Origin: a virus
IMG/VR virus record: IMGVR_UViG_3300031963_000042
Location: 39,209-103,208 of that record
Length of the DNA: 64,000 nucleotides
Reading direction: 5' to 3' (one strand)
Shown here: piece after piece, positions 22,988 through 31,072 of the stretch
Layout of the letters: every line of letters starts with the position of its first letter
How positions within the stretch are numbered: position 1 is the first letter of the stretch
Notes under the pieces: generated by a model
What the model saw: the letters and a program-made list of their open reading frames with translations, nothing else
Told to the model about the DNA's origin: nothing
Database searches by the model: none
Translations under genes and position numbers: made by a program

Positions 22988-23716
22988 ATGAAAAGACGTT
23001 TATTTGAAAGTATTAATTTAGTTCTAAAGGAAGAAGTGTCATATCAAGACGCTATTAACACGTTTAAAAAGTATTCTGGCCGTGATGATATTGGTACGTT
23101 ACCATATGAAGATTTACGAAAAATTTATAGGGCTTTAGCTATTAAACACCATCCAGATAAAGGCGGAGATCGCCGAATATTTGCTGAAATAGCAAATGCT
23201 TATGATGTAATATTAAAAAATAAAAGTTCTAGTGGTTCTAGTGGTTATGAGACTGATGACTTCATTTCTAAAATGAAAGAAAAGCTTCGCAAAGAAAGAG
23301 AAGCTGCATATATAAGATTTCAAGAAGAAAAAGCACGCCAGGAAGCAGAAAGAAGAAAAAGGGAGGCTCAAGATAAAAAATATGAACAATCTAAAGGTAA
23401 TACAAAAACAAAGTACGGCCAAGAATTATTCGAGGAATTTCAATACAAATATCATAAAGGGTTTAAATTAAACGAGTCATTTTTAGATAGGATTATAAAT
23501 TTCTTCAATTTAAGAGGTTATGATCGAGCAGACCATGAAGCATATAACATGTTTAGGGATAATGTAAGGCGGGCTAGAGTATATTTTAAAAAGAGGTATA
23601 AAGGATATGAAGGGTTGACTGAAGATCTTATGCGAGAATATATTGATTGGTTTGATAACTATTACATGAACAACCTTAAAAACTGGAAAGAGTACTTTAA
23701 AAATAAATACAGATAA
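22988..23716 (+). CDS. J-domain (DnaJ-type) co-chaperone
   Basis: 242 aa. J-domain at residues ~20-77 with H55-P-D and the helix II/IV residues Y-R-A-L-A-I-K ... F-A-E-I-A-N-A-Y-D. No Gly/Phe region, zinc finger or substrate-binding domain; instead a Glu/Lys/Arg coiled coil (~90-145) and a helical C-terminus. It should stimulate host DnaK ATPase. The N-terminus MKRRLFESINLVLKEE contains L-F-E and L-K-E sites like the packaged-protein tags. ATATTTATT lies at 22961-22969. Confidence 0.85.
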   Translation: MKRRLFESINLVLKEEVSYQDAINTFKKYSGRDDIGTLPYEDLRKIYRALAIKHHPDKGGDRRIFAEIANAYDVILKNKSSSGSSGYETDDFISKMKEKLRKEREAAYIRFQEEKARQEAERRKREAQDKKYEQSKGNTKTKYGQELFEEFQYKYHKGFKLNESFLDRIINFFNLRGYDRADHEAYNMFRDNVRRARVYFKKRYKGYEGLTEDLMREYIDWFDNYYMNNLKNWKEYFKNKYR

Positions 23717-23760
23717 CTTCATTGATTTATTTATAAATAAATTATATGTTTTATATATAA

Positions 23761-23841
23761 TGGGTGTGCATTGGAGATCCTTGCCGGACTGTAAATTCGG
23801 TGCTTAAACGCTTAGTCGAGTTCGAATCTCACCACTCCCAC
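23761..23841 (+). tRNA. tRNA-Tyr(GTA)
   Basis: Class II; acceptor TGGGTGT/ACTCCCA with one T-T mismatch, anticodon arm CCGGA-CTGTAAA-TTCGG, T-loop TTCGAAT. Confidence 0.87.
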
Positions 23842-23860
23842 AAAAATTTAACCTTAATAT

Positions 23861-23941
23861 GGTGGGGTACCATTGGATGCTTATATCATCTATACATGTA
23901 GCGGTAAGTTGAAAACGTGGGTTCGAATCCCTCCCCCACTA
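23861..23941 (+). tRNA. tRNA-like gene, isotype unresolved
   Basis: Good acceptor (GGTGGGG/CCCCACT) and T-loop (TTCGAAT), length of a class II tRNA, but no clean 5-bp anticodon stem can be drawn. GGATG-CTTATAT-CATCT would give anticodon TAT only if the D-arm is absent. Probably decayed or unusual. Confidence 0.5.
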
Positions 23942-23946
23942 CAATC

Positions 23947-23974
23947 AAAAGCCAGAATTTACATTCTGGCTTTT
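23947..23974. repeat. Left inverted copy of 28-bp hairpin flanking sugar cassette
   Basis: AAAAGCCAGAAT, loop TTAC, ATTCTGGCTTTT, followed by more T: a terminator. Its exact reverse complement, including the loop, is at 27499-27526. Confidence 0.8.
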
Positions 23975-24024
23975 TTTTATTTTTAACTTTAAAAGTTACT
24001 GATAAATAGTTATTTTTATTACAT

Positions 24025-24462
24025 ATGAATAAAAATGATAAAAAAATTTCTTTAGGTGAAAATGTATCTATTGTAGAACCATGTAATTTATATGGCTGTG
24101 AGATAGGTAATAACGTAAAAATAGGCCCATTTGTTGAGATCCAAGCAGATTCTATTGTAGGAGAAAACACAACAATAAGTTCTCATAGTTTTATATGTTC
24201 AGGTGTAAAAATCGGTAGTGGAACATTTATAGGTCATGGAGTAATGTTTATAAATGACAAATTTGATTCCGACTCAATAAAAAATTGGAAGATGATGGAA
24301 ACTGTTGTTGGTGATAGAGTTAGGATAGGTAGTAACGCAACTATTCTCCCAGTTAATATAGGTGATGATAGTATCATTGGTGCCGGTGCTGTTGTAACAA
24401 AAGACGTACCATCTAGGCATGTTGCCTATGGAAATCCAGCTAAATGTTACCCTTTGAGTTAA
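24025..24462 (+). CDS. Hexapeptide-repeat sugar N-acetyltransferase
   Basis: 145 aa of left-handed beta-helix repeats ([LIV]-G-x-x-x-x rungs such as IGNNVKIGPFVEI, VGDRVRIGSNATI, IGDDSIIGAGAVV) ending in the A-Y-G-N-P-A-K cap. Resembles trimeric WbpD/FdtC-type enzymes that acetylate the 3-amino group of nucleotide sugars with acetyl-CoA. First gene of a four-gene operon with an oxidoreductase and an aminotransferase, the exact partners of such a pathway. Final sugar not predictable. Confidence 0.85.
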   Translation: MNKNDKKISLGENVSIVEPCNLYGCEIGNNVKIGPFVEIQADSIVGENTTISSHSFICSGVKIGSGTFIGHGVMFINDKFDSDSIKNWKMMETVVGDRVRIGSNATILPVNIGDDSIIGAGAVVTKDVPSRHVAYGNPAKCYPLS

Positions 24463-24477
24463 AATTTAATAATAGAA

Positions 24478-25314
24478 ATGAAAATATGTATAATAGGTAA
24501 CGGATATTGGGGGAAGATAATAGAAAAAAATCTTTATAATCTAGGATATAGTGAGATTAAAATAATAGACAAAGTTCTGAATAATTATCATGAACTTACG
24601 GATGAATTCGATTATTATTTTATCGCCACACCATTCTCTACGCATAAAAGTATCTTAAATGATCTTTCTAATTTTTCAGAAAAAAGAATTTGGTCGGAAA
24701 AACCATTAGTCGAGTCTTTAGATTCAGCAAAGACAATATACGCGCAGCTTGAAGAGAATGGTAATATGTTATTTGTTGATTGGACATATACGTTTAACCC
24801 ATGTATTTTTTATCTTAGAGATGAATTATCAGATAAAAAAATTAAGCAAATAGTCCTTAATAGAACTAATAGCGGGCCTATCCGAGAAGATACATCATCT
24901 ATTTTTGATCTTTCATCACATGACTTGTCAATTATTTATTTCATTTTTGGAAACGACATATTAGATTTTTCATGGAATGAATTTTCACTAAGTAAAAATA
25001 AAAATACTGGATCTAATTTGAGCTGGGCCTACAGTAATGGAATGCAAATAATAATAAATTCGAGTTGGGAGCATGACGCCAAAAATAGAGTATCTTTTAT
25101 TGTGACAAAAGACAATGGTATTATTATTTTTGATGACGAGAAAAAAATAATTATTGATGAAGCAGGTAGACAACTAGATTTTTCTAGGCATGAAAGTCCT
25201 CTTAATTCGGCAATTAAATTTTTTTTTGAATCTGAAAATTTTGAAAACAATAAAAAGTTGACCCTTGCTATAACAAAAACACTAGACAATGCAAGGCATA
25301 AATATGAAATATGA
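24478..25314 (+). CDS. Gfo/Idh-type sugar oxidoreductase
   Basis: 278 aa. Rossmann start I-I-G-N-G-Y-W-G-K (GxGxxG) and the hallmark S-E-K-P-L at residue ~75, followed by D-W-T-Y and H-D-L-S, typical of Gfo/Idh/MocA dehydrogenases. Shorter than WbpB/WlbA (about 315 aa). In amino-sugar pathways this enzyme makes the 3-keto sugar used by the aminotransferase. The stop overlaps the next start (ATGA). Confidence 0.8.
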   Translation: MKICIIGNGYWGKIIEKNLYNLGYSEIKIIDKVLNNYHELTDEFDYYFIATPFSTHKSILNDLSNFSEKRIWSEKPLVESLDSAKTIYAQLEENGNMLFVDWTYTFNPCIFYLRDELSDKKIKQIVLNRTNSGPIREDTSSIFDLSSHDLSIIYFIFGNDILDFSWNEFSLSKNKNTGSNLSWAYSNGMQIIINSSWEHDAKNRVSFIVTKDNGIIIFDDEKKIIIDEAGRQLDFSRHESPLNSAIKFFFESENFENNKKLTLAITKTLDNARHKYEI

Positions 25315-26414
25315 TAAAATTTAATGACTTAGGGAAACAATGGGAATGCATCAGAAAAAAATCTTTAGATGAAATAGACATTCTCGGTTACAACGGAGAT
25401 TATATAGGTGGATCTCGATTAGAAAATTTTGAGGCACAATTTGCTAATTACGTTGGCTGTCGATATGGCGTAGGAGTGTCTAATGGTACAGATGCTTTGA
25501 AGTTAGCTTTACAGTGCTTTGAGCCTAATAGTGACGATACCGTGATAATCCCTGCCAACACATTCATTGCTGATTATTTAGCAGTAAAACATTTACCAAC
25601 AAATAAAAAACCTAAGGTTGTTCTAATAGATCATGACGAAAAATTCGTTATTAACGTTGAACATTTAGAATCATGGCTTAAAAATAATGATTCTAAAGGT
25701 AGAATTTTTGTTATTGCCGTGCATTTGTATGGCCATTCTTGCGATATGGGTAAAATCATGTCACTTAAAAAAGATTATGGCTTCTATTTAATTGAAGATT
25801 GTTCTCAATCTCACGGTACTAAGTACAATAAAAAAATGACGGGTTCTTTTGGTGATGTATCAGTTTTCTCGTTATACCCTGGCAAAAATTTAGGGGCTGT
25901 TGGTGATGCCGGAATATTAACAACAGATTCTGAGGATATATCAGAAAAACTAAAATGTATTAGGAATTATGGGTCTAGAAAAAAGTATGAGTACGATTTG
26001 GTTGGGCACAATAATAGACTTGATTCGTTACAATGTATTTTCCTATCTGAAAAATTAAAATTGTTAGATTCCTGGAATTCAAAAAAAATAGCAATAGCTA
26101 ATGAATATATTAGCAGAATGAATGTTAAAACGCCTATAATTAGTCAAGAATGTGATCATAGTTTTCATATTTTTTGTCTAGTTATAGAAAATAGAGATTA
26201 TTTCATAAATAATCTAAATTCAAATGGAATTCCAACTATAATACATTATCCTATCCCTATTCATAAAACAGCCATATGGGATAGCTCTGATGTAGTATTT
26301 TCAGATGAAAATACCGTATATAATGCGTCTAAAATTGTTTCAATTCCAATTCATCCGTTTTTAACTGATGATGAAGTTGATTTAATAATAAAAACAGTAA
26401 ATAATTCAATATGA
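25311..26414 (+). CDS. DegT/DnrJ/EryC1-type sugar aminotransferase
   Basis: 367 aa, normal length. V-S-N-G-T-D-A-L (PLP phosphate), P-A-N-T-F-I-A, E-D-C-S-Q-S-H-G, and S-L-Y-P-G-K-N-L-G-A-V-G-D-A-G with the PLP-binding Lys. Transfers an amino group from Glu to a keto sugar nucleotide. Coupled by ATGA overlaps to both neighbours. Together with the oxidoreductase and acetyltransferase it completes a plausible 3-acetamido-sugar pathway. Confidence 0.9.
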   Translation: MIKFNDLGKQWECIRKKSLDEIDILGYNGDYIGGSRLENFEAQFANYVGCRYGVGVSNGTDALKLALQCFEPNSDDTVIIPANTFIADYLAVKHLPTNKKPKVVLIDHDEKFVINVEHLESWLKNNDSKGRIFVIAVHLYGHSCDMGKIMSLKKDYGFYLIEDCSQSHGTKYNKKMTGSFGDVSVFSLYPGKNLGAVGDAGILTTDSEDISEKLKCIRNYGSRKKYEYDLVGHNNRLDSLQCIFLSEKLKLLDSWNSKKIAIANEYISRMNVKTPIISQECDHSFHIFCLVIENRDYFINNLNSNGIPTIIHYPIPIHKTAIWDSSDVVFSDENTVYNASKIVSIPIHPFLTDDEVDLIIKTVNNSI

Positions 26415-27466
26415 AAATTGGTATAATATATACTAGCTATAATTGTGAAAAATACGTTGATGAAAGTTTAGAGCCTTGGTTAAGATTGAAAGATGAATTC
26501 AACATCATTTTTGCTGCTAACAGTGGAATGTTTAGAGATTATTTATCCGTAGGAATAGAAGAAAAAAACGAAGGAACTTTGCGTAAAATTCTAGAAAAAA
26601 AACTTGATTTCCTTATTACTACATCCGGTAAAAATTTATTAGGTGAAGATGCTAGTAGAAATATGTGTTTAGAATATTTAAAACAACAAGATTGTGATAT
26701 TTTATTATTACTAGATGGTGATGAAATTTATACTGAAGACCAAATAAGAGGCATTTTTAAATTTGTGGAGGAAAATCCAGAGTATGATGGGTATTCAATA
26801 AATTTTAAAAATTACACAATAAGACCAGGTTTATTCCAATACGAATATTGCCATAGAAGACTGTTGTGGATGAAAAGAAATGGAGGAATATCTCACTTTC
26901 ATTTTGATAATTATTTTCATTATGTAGAAAATGCGGAATGCAATAGTATTTGTATACCTAAAAATATTGCTTATGTTGATCATTACAGTTGGGTTAATAC
27001 CGATTCTAGAGTGATAGATAAAATTTCATATCAAAATTATAGATATTCTGGTGTTGGGGGTAGTTTACCTATTCACCTTAGATGCGCATTTAGACTAAAC
27101 GATGAAACTGGCCACCTTGAATTTAATGATAAATTCTGGGATTGTTTTTTTGACCAAGTTCCTGTACTTCATGAGATGATAGGAGATAAGTTTTGTTTTG
27201 ATTTTGAAATAGATTTTGATAGGAAGCAAAACACAATTCTAATAAAAAGAAATACGTATACTGGTAAAATATTTGTTAGAATATATAACGGAGATACTAA
27301 CGAATTGATATATGAAACATATATGGACATTCTTGAGAATATAGATTATTGGATTGCACCAATAGGCTATTATGATTTTGAAAATGATCCTAATTTTAAT
27401 AAATTCAAAATACACATAACAGGTGAAAATATTGATCATGAAGAATATATCATAATAAAACCATAA
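26411..27466 (+). CDS. Family 2-type glycosyltransferase
   Basis: 351 aa. N-terminal I-I-Y-T-S-Y-N-C-E-K-Y and L-L-L-L-D-G-D-E-I-Y at about residue 100 (the D-x-D-like nucleotide-sugar site). The central region has paired His/Trp motifs (HFHFDNYFHY); the C-terminal ~90 residues form a beta domain. Probably transfers the sugar made by the three upstream enzymes. Acceptor may be DNA, a virion protein or host glycan; the sequence does not tell. Confidence 0.75.
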   Translation: MKIGIIYTSYNCEKYVDESLEPWLRLKDEFNIIFAANSGMFRDYLSVGIEEKNEGTLRKILEKKLDFLITTSGKNLLGEDASRNMCLEYLKQQDCDILLLLDGDEIYTEDQIRGIFKFVEENPEYDGYSINFKNYTIRPGLFQYEYCHRRLLWMKRNGGISHFHFDNYFHYVENAECNSICIPKNIAYVDHYSWVNTDSRVIDKISYQNYRYSGVGGSLPIHLRCAFRLNDETGHLEFNDKFWDCFFDQVPVLHEMIGDKFCFDFEIDFDRKQNTILIKRNTYTGKIFVRIYNGDTNELIYETYMDILENIDYWIAPIGYYDFENDPNFNKFKIHITGENIDHEEYIIIKP

Positions 27467-27498
27467 TTTATATTTAATTATAAATATAAATTATGATC

Positions 27499-27526
27499 AA
27501 AAGCCAGAATGTAAATTCTGGCTTTT
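27499..27526. repeat. Right inverted copy of 28-bp hairpin
   Basis: AAAAGCCAGAAT, loop GTAA, ATTCTGGCTTTT then TTTG: exact reverse complement of 23947-23974 and a good terminator for the sugar operon. Confidence 0.8.
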
Positions 27527-27558
27527 TTTGTTTATATCAAATATTTCATTTACCTTTG
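27527..27558 (+). promoter_or_regulatory. Promoter of 27579 gene
   Basis: TTTG at 27527-27530, 20 bp, TACCTTTG at 27551-27558. The TTTG box directly follows the terminator hairpin. Confidence 0.78.
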
Positions 27559-27578
27559 CGTAAAAATAAAAAACAACC

Positions 27579-28037
27579 ATGAACATATTTTATCTTGATT
27601 CTAATGTCGAAAAATGTGCACAATATCATTGCGACAAGCATGTTGTTAAAATGATTCTTGAGTATTCACAATTACTTTGTTCTGTTCATTGGTCTTTGGG
27701 TATTGAGGCTCCATACAAATTGACGCACAAAAATCATCCTTGTTCTATCTGGGCTAGGCAGTCTTTGTCTAATTATAATTATTTGGTTAATCTGGCAATT
27801 GAGCTTTCTGATGAGTACACGTTCCGCTATAACAAGGTCCATAAGTCTAGATCCGTAATTGATTGGTGCTCCGCTAATACCCCTAATTTGCCCGACGTTG
27901 GCTTTACAGAGCTTCCGAAAGCTATGCCTGATGAGTATAAGGTAACGTCTGTTGTAGAGTCTTACAGGAACTATTACAGGGGTGATAAGGTTAATTTTGC
28001 AACATGGAAATATCGAGAGATGCCTGAGTGGTTTTAA
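27579..28037 (+). CDS. Conserved phage protein (CDKHVVKM / AMPDEY family)
   Basis: 152 aa. C-D-K-H-V-V-K-M-I-L-E near the N-terminus, then H-K-N-H-P-C-x-x-W, Y-N-K-V-H-K-S, A-M-P-D-E-Y-K and W-K-Y-R-E-M-P-E-W. This set of conserved His, Cys, Trp and charged residues is typical of a family common in large phages and suggests an enzyme, but I know no established function. Codon use here is less A/T-rich than its neighbours. Confidence 0.7.
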   Translation: MNIFYLDSNVEKCAQYHCDKHVVKMILEYSQLLCSVHWSLGIEAPYKLTHKNHPCSIWARQSLSNYNYLVNLAIELSDEYTFRYNKVHKSRSVIDWCSANTPNLPDVGFTELPKAMPDEYKVTSVVESYRNYYRGDKVNFATWKYREMPEWF

Positions 28038-28056
28038 CTATTAAACTTTAAAAAGT

Positions 28057-28656
28057 ATGCTTGAATTTAAAAAAACAAAAAACGAAAAAACTCCAGACGT
28101 TTTTATATTCTCAGATCCGCATTATAACCATCGAAATTTATGCCGGTGGATCAGTAATTGGGAGGGGGAATCATATGAAAAAACCAGGAATTACTATACC
28201 CTGGAAGATATGAATAATTCCATATTAAAAGGAATTAATTCTACTGTTGATCCAGATGATATTCTAATCTGTCTTGGTGATTGGTCTTTTAATGGTATAG
28301 AATCAGCGATCGAGTTTCGAGAAAAAATTGCCTGTAAAACAGTTCATCTGGTTCTTGGTAATCATGATAATATCATTGCGAAGAATACTAACGATGTTAA
28401 AAGTATTTTTACGTCTGTTGAATTTTATCAAGAATTGAATATCTTTTCTGAAAAATTTATGTTGATGCATTACCCTATTGAGTCCTGGAACGGAATGAGA
28501 AAATCAGTATGTCATTTGCACGGTCACATGCATTATTATTCTGATAAAAGAATCACAGGTAAAAATCGCATGGATGTAGGGTTAGATGGGCATCCTGAGT
28601 TTAGACCATATCACATTATGGATGAAATTATCCCGATCCTAAAAGTTACTGATTAG
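28057..28656 (+). CDS. Calcineurin-like metallophosphoesterase
   Basis: 199 aa. All metal-binding motifs are present: S-D-P-H-Y-N-H (DxH), G-D-W (GDxx), L-G-N-H-D (GNHD), M-H-Y-P, and H-L-H-G-H-M-H (GHxH). Most like small cytoplasmic phage phosphoesterases acting on nucleotides or cyclic nucleotides. Co-transcribed with 27579. Substrate unknown. Confidence 0.88.
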   Translation: MLEFKKTKNEKTPDVFIFSDPHYNHRNLCRWISNWEGESYEKTRNYYTLEDMNNSILKGINSTVDPDDILICLGDWSFNGIESAIEFREKIACKTVHLVLGNHDNIIAKNTNDVKSIFTSVEFYQELNIFSEKFMLMHYPIESWNGMRKSVCHLHGHMHYYSDKRITGKNRMDVGLDGHPEFRPYHIMDEIIPILKVTD

Positions 28657-28662
28657 TAAAAA

Positions 28663-28692
28663 AAAAAGCTCAGCAAACGCTGAGCTTTTTTT
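28663..28692 (+). terminator. Terminator
   Basis: AAAAAGCTCAGC, loop AAAC, GCTGAGCTTTTTTTG. Confidence 0.85.
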
Positions 28693-28700
28693 GTTTTTGA

Positions 28701-28709
28701 ATATTTATT
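28701..28709 (+). promoter_or_regulatory. ATATTTATT element before GAF-like gene
   Basis: Ends 20 nt before the ATG at 28730, just after the upstream terminator. Confidence 0.42.
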
Positions 28710-28729
28710 GTAATATTTTATTTTTTAAT

Positions 28730-29329
28730 ATGGAAATAACTGAAATTATTGTTGCAGTAATAAGTGGTATTATTGGCCCAATATTACTTCTTGTGCTTAA
28801 AGATAAGTACGAGAATCGTAAGAAAAAAAATGATGTCGTTGTTGACGCTTTAATCCTAAGTGAAAAAGTCATGGATAAGCTGGAATATATTAAGGACGAA
28901 TTTGAAGCCGATAGAGTATGGATAGCACAATTTCACAATGGGGGTAATTTTTATCCTACAGGTAAATCGATAGCAAAATTTAGCATAATATACGAAACCG
29001 TTAATTTAAACGTTGCATCAATTCAATCTAATTTCCAAAACATACCGGTAACGTTATTTAGCAAATCAATAAATCAATTATATGAAAACGACATAATCGC
29101 CATACAAGATTATACAGACGATAATGTTTTAACATATGGCCTAAAGTATATTGCTGAAGAATCCGGATGTAAATCAGGTTATTTATTTGCAATAAAGACA
29201 ATTGATCATAAATTTATTGGTATATTAGGCCTTGATATTACAAAAAGTGTCCGTAATTTTGATCAAATGCAGATTTTACATCTCAGTAATCATGCTGCCA
29301 GTCTTGGCGGTGTTCTTAATACTCGATAG
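28730..29329 (+). CDS. Membrane-anchored GAF-like protein
   Basis: 199 aa from the ATG at 28730; the upstream in-frame start at 28691 would overlap the terminator. N-terminal transmembrane helix (IIVAVISGIIGPILLLVL), basic stop-transfer region, then a ~140-residue alpha/beta domain with D-R-V-W-I-A-Q-F-H-N-G-G and S-G-Y-L-F-A-I-K ... I-G-I-L-G-L-D, the strand pattern of GAF-type sensor domains. No output domain. ATATTTATT at 28701-28709. Confidence 0.6.
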   Translation: MEITEIIVAVISGIIGPILLLVLKDKYENRKKKNDVVVDALILSEKVMDKLEYIKDEFEADRVWIAQFHNGGNFYPTGKSIAKFSIIYETVNLNVASIQSNFQNIPVTLFSKSINQLYENDIIAIQDYTDDNVLTYGLKYIAEESGCKSGYLFAIKTIDHKFIGILGLDITKSVRNFDQMQILHLSNHAASLGGVLNTR

Positions 29330-30173
29330 ACTCATCACGAAATAGCTTGTATATTTCATCTTCGATGAAATCCGGGTCATATAGTCTTATATTTAAAAAT
29401 TTATTATATCTGTCATCTGCTCTTAATTTAACATCAGAAGAATCGAATTGTTTTAGAACAAATGTCTTATTGTGGTATTTTTCATCGATACTAAGACATA
29501 TAGTATTATTTACATAATCACCATAATCTTCAACTACTATACTTAAGCAATAGTTTTTTCCGCAAAAAAATTTAATATCATCATTTTCCCTTAGTTCACT
29601 AAATGGAATATGTTCATTTTTTTCTAATTTTTTCCTGATGTAATTATTAACATCATTGTTTAGCGAGTACGCAGCATAGACATGTATATCAACATACGGC
29701 TCGCCATCTATTCTTCCTCCTTCGCAATCAGGGCAGCTTATCTCACCTAAACCTTCACATTCACTGCATTCTATATGACCTTCACCGCTACAACCTGGGC
29801 ATACCTCACCATCTTCAATTTCAGAGCAATATGGGCATTCTATTAGCCCATAAGAACAGTTATCACAGTCATAAAACCCTTTATTGCAGCTACAAGAATA
29901 TGAGTAATTTGTTTGTGAAAAACTTACAAAATATGTAAATCTAATATCCTTAATAATTCTGTTAATAATAGAATCTAAGTACGGGTCATTTTTATGGTGA
30001 TTAAAAACTAAATTACCCAAAAATAACGTTGTTGTGTCAAATCCGGATCTTAACATGGATTGAAATATTTTCGAACCAAAAATATCAAATTCAGAGCCAA
30101 GCCCAATAAGTTTATAATTTCTTTTTTTAAGAAGATTATATACCACCTTTACAGATTTATTGTTTATTTTCAT
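29316..30173 (-). CDS. DnaJ-type zinc-finger protein, paralogue 4
   Basis: 285 aa. The Cys-rich centre (~100-165) has repeated CxxC pairs (C-D-N-C, C-P-Y-C, C-P-G-C-S-G-E-G, C-S-E-C-E-G-L-G, C-P-D-C-E-G-G), the layout of the DnaJ zinc domain. It lacks a J-domain. The N-terminal ~95 residues are shared with three upstream paralogues and the C-terminal part is a beta domain. Start overlaps the preceding stop (ATGA). Confidence 0.7.
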   Translation of the reverse strand: MKINNKSVKVVYNLLKKRNYKLIGLGSEFDIFGSKIFQSMLRSGFDTTTLFLGNLVFNHHKNDPYLDSIINRIIKDIRFTYFVSFSQTNYSYSCSCNKGFYDCDNCSYGLIECPYCSEIEDGEVCPGCSGEGHIECSECEGLGEISCPDCEGGRIDGEPYVDIHVYAAYSLNNDVNNYIRKKLEKNEHIPFSELRENDDIKFFCGKNYCLSIVVEDYGDYVNNTICLSIDEKYHNKTFVLKQFDSSDVKLRADDRYNKFLNIRLYDPDFIEDEIYKLFRDESIEY

Positions 30174-31069
30174 TCTTTACAAAAATTACTTTTTAAAATG
30201 CTGGTTATACTGGGTTTAGTGCGTAGATAAAATGTTGTATGATTTAAAGTTAATAAAATGTTAGGATCAAATAAATCGTATACGCCAATAACATAGCTAT
30301 TGGCGTAATATTTTTCATCTATATCGAAATTTATCGCACCATCATAATCATAATATGAAAGGGTGAAATCTTCGACGTTCATTCTCATTTGACCAACATT
30401 TACGTTTTTATTAAATATTAATTTATCCATTTCAATAAGAAAATCTTCATAATCGCCTTCATTATTATACTCTATAAACTGATAGGTTAACCTATCATTT
30501 AATTCCTCTTTCATTGAATAGTAACCAATAACATCTATTTCTGTGAAATCATTTGTAGATAAATAACCTGCCCCATCGCACTCATCACACAAAATATAAC
30601 TATCACCCTCACAATTTCCACAACCAATCTCACCACTACCCAAGCATAGTTCACAATCAATTATTTCCTCAGTCTCTTCATCAGCTTGATTTCCTGTACC
30701 ATTGCAACTATCACACTTTATAGTTCCTGCACCATCGCATAGGCCACATTCATGATAACCATCTTCACAAGAACAGCCAATAGTACTATTTTTTTCGCTA
30801 AATTCAACGACAACAAATATTCTTAAATTTTTAAGAATGAAATTCAATGTCTCCTCTGGAGGTTCATATGAGTTTAACATAATTGAAAGAAGGTTTATAA
30901 TAAAAATTGTTTTATCGTCAAAACTATTTTTAATAGTTTTAGAAATAGCTGTAGATAATGTGCCATAAAATTTAATATAGTTATTATGGCTTATATTATG
31001 CTCATAATCTCTAGAGTTTCTAAGTCTTTTAGCTAAATTTATTACTATTTTTTTAGTACTTGGTGTCAT
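30170..31069 (-). CDS. DnaJ-type zinc-finger protein, paralogue 3
   Basis: 299 aa. Shared helical N-domain (K-T-I-K-N-S-F-D-D-K-T ... L-R-I-F-V-V-V-E-F-S), then C-S-C, C-G-L-C-D-G-A-G, C-D-S-C-N-G-T-G, C-E-L-C-L-G-S-G, C-G-N-C, C-D-E-C-D-G-A-G: five or six zinc half-sites versus four in DnaJ. C-terminal beta domain with V-I-G-V-Y-D-L-F-D-P. Part of a four-gene minus-strand operon. Confidence 0.7.
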   Translation of the reverse strand: MTPSTKKIVINLAKRLRNSRDYEHNISHNNYIKFYGTLSTAISKTIKNSFDDKTIFIINLLSIMLNSYEPPEETLNFILKNLRIFVVVEFSEKNSTIGCSCEDGYHECGLCDGAGTIKCDSCNGTGNQADEETEEIIDCELCLGSGEIGCGNCEGDSYILCDECDGAGYLSTNDFTEIDVIGYYSMKEELNDRLTYQFIEYNNEGDYEDFLIEMDKLIFNKNVNVGQMRMNVEDFTLSYYDYDGAINFDIDEKYYANSYVIGVYDLFDPNILLTLNHTTFYLRTKPSITSILKSNFCKE

Positions 31070-31072
31070 ATC

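Noticed and set aside
23886-24170. Minus-strand frame over the tRNA-like gene and the acetyltransferase start
   Set aside because: Antisense to a clear hexapeptide-repeat enzyme and again a tRNA-complement translation.
27579-28037. Pyrimidine-dimer glycosylase
   Set aside because: The conserved residues do not match the DenV family as I know it; left as a conserved phage protein of unknown function.
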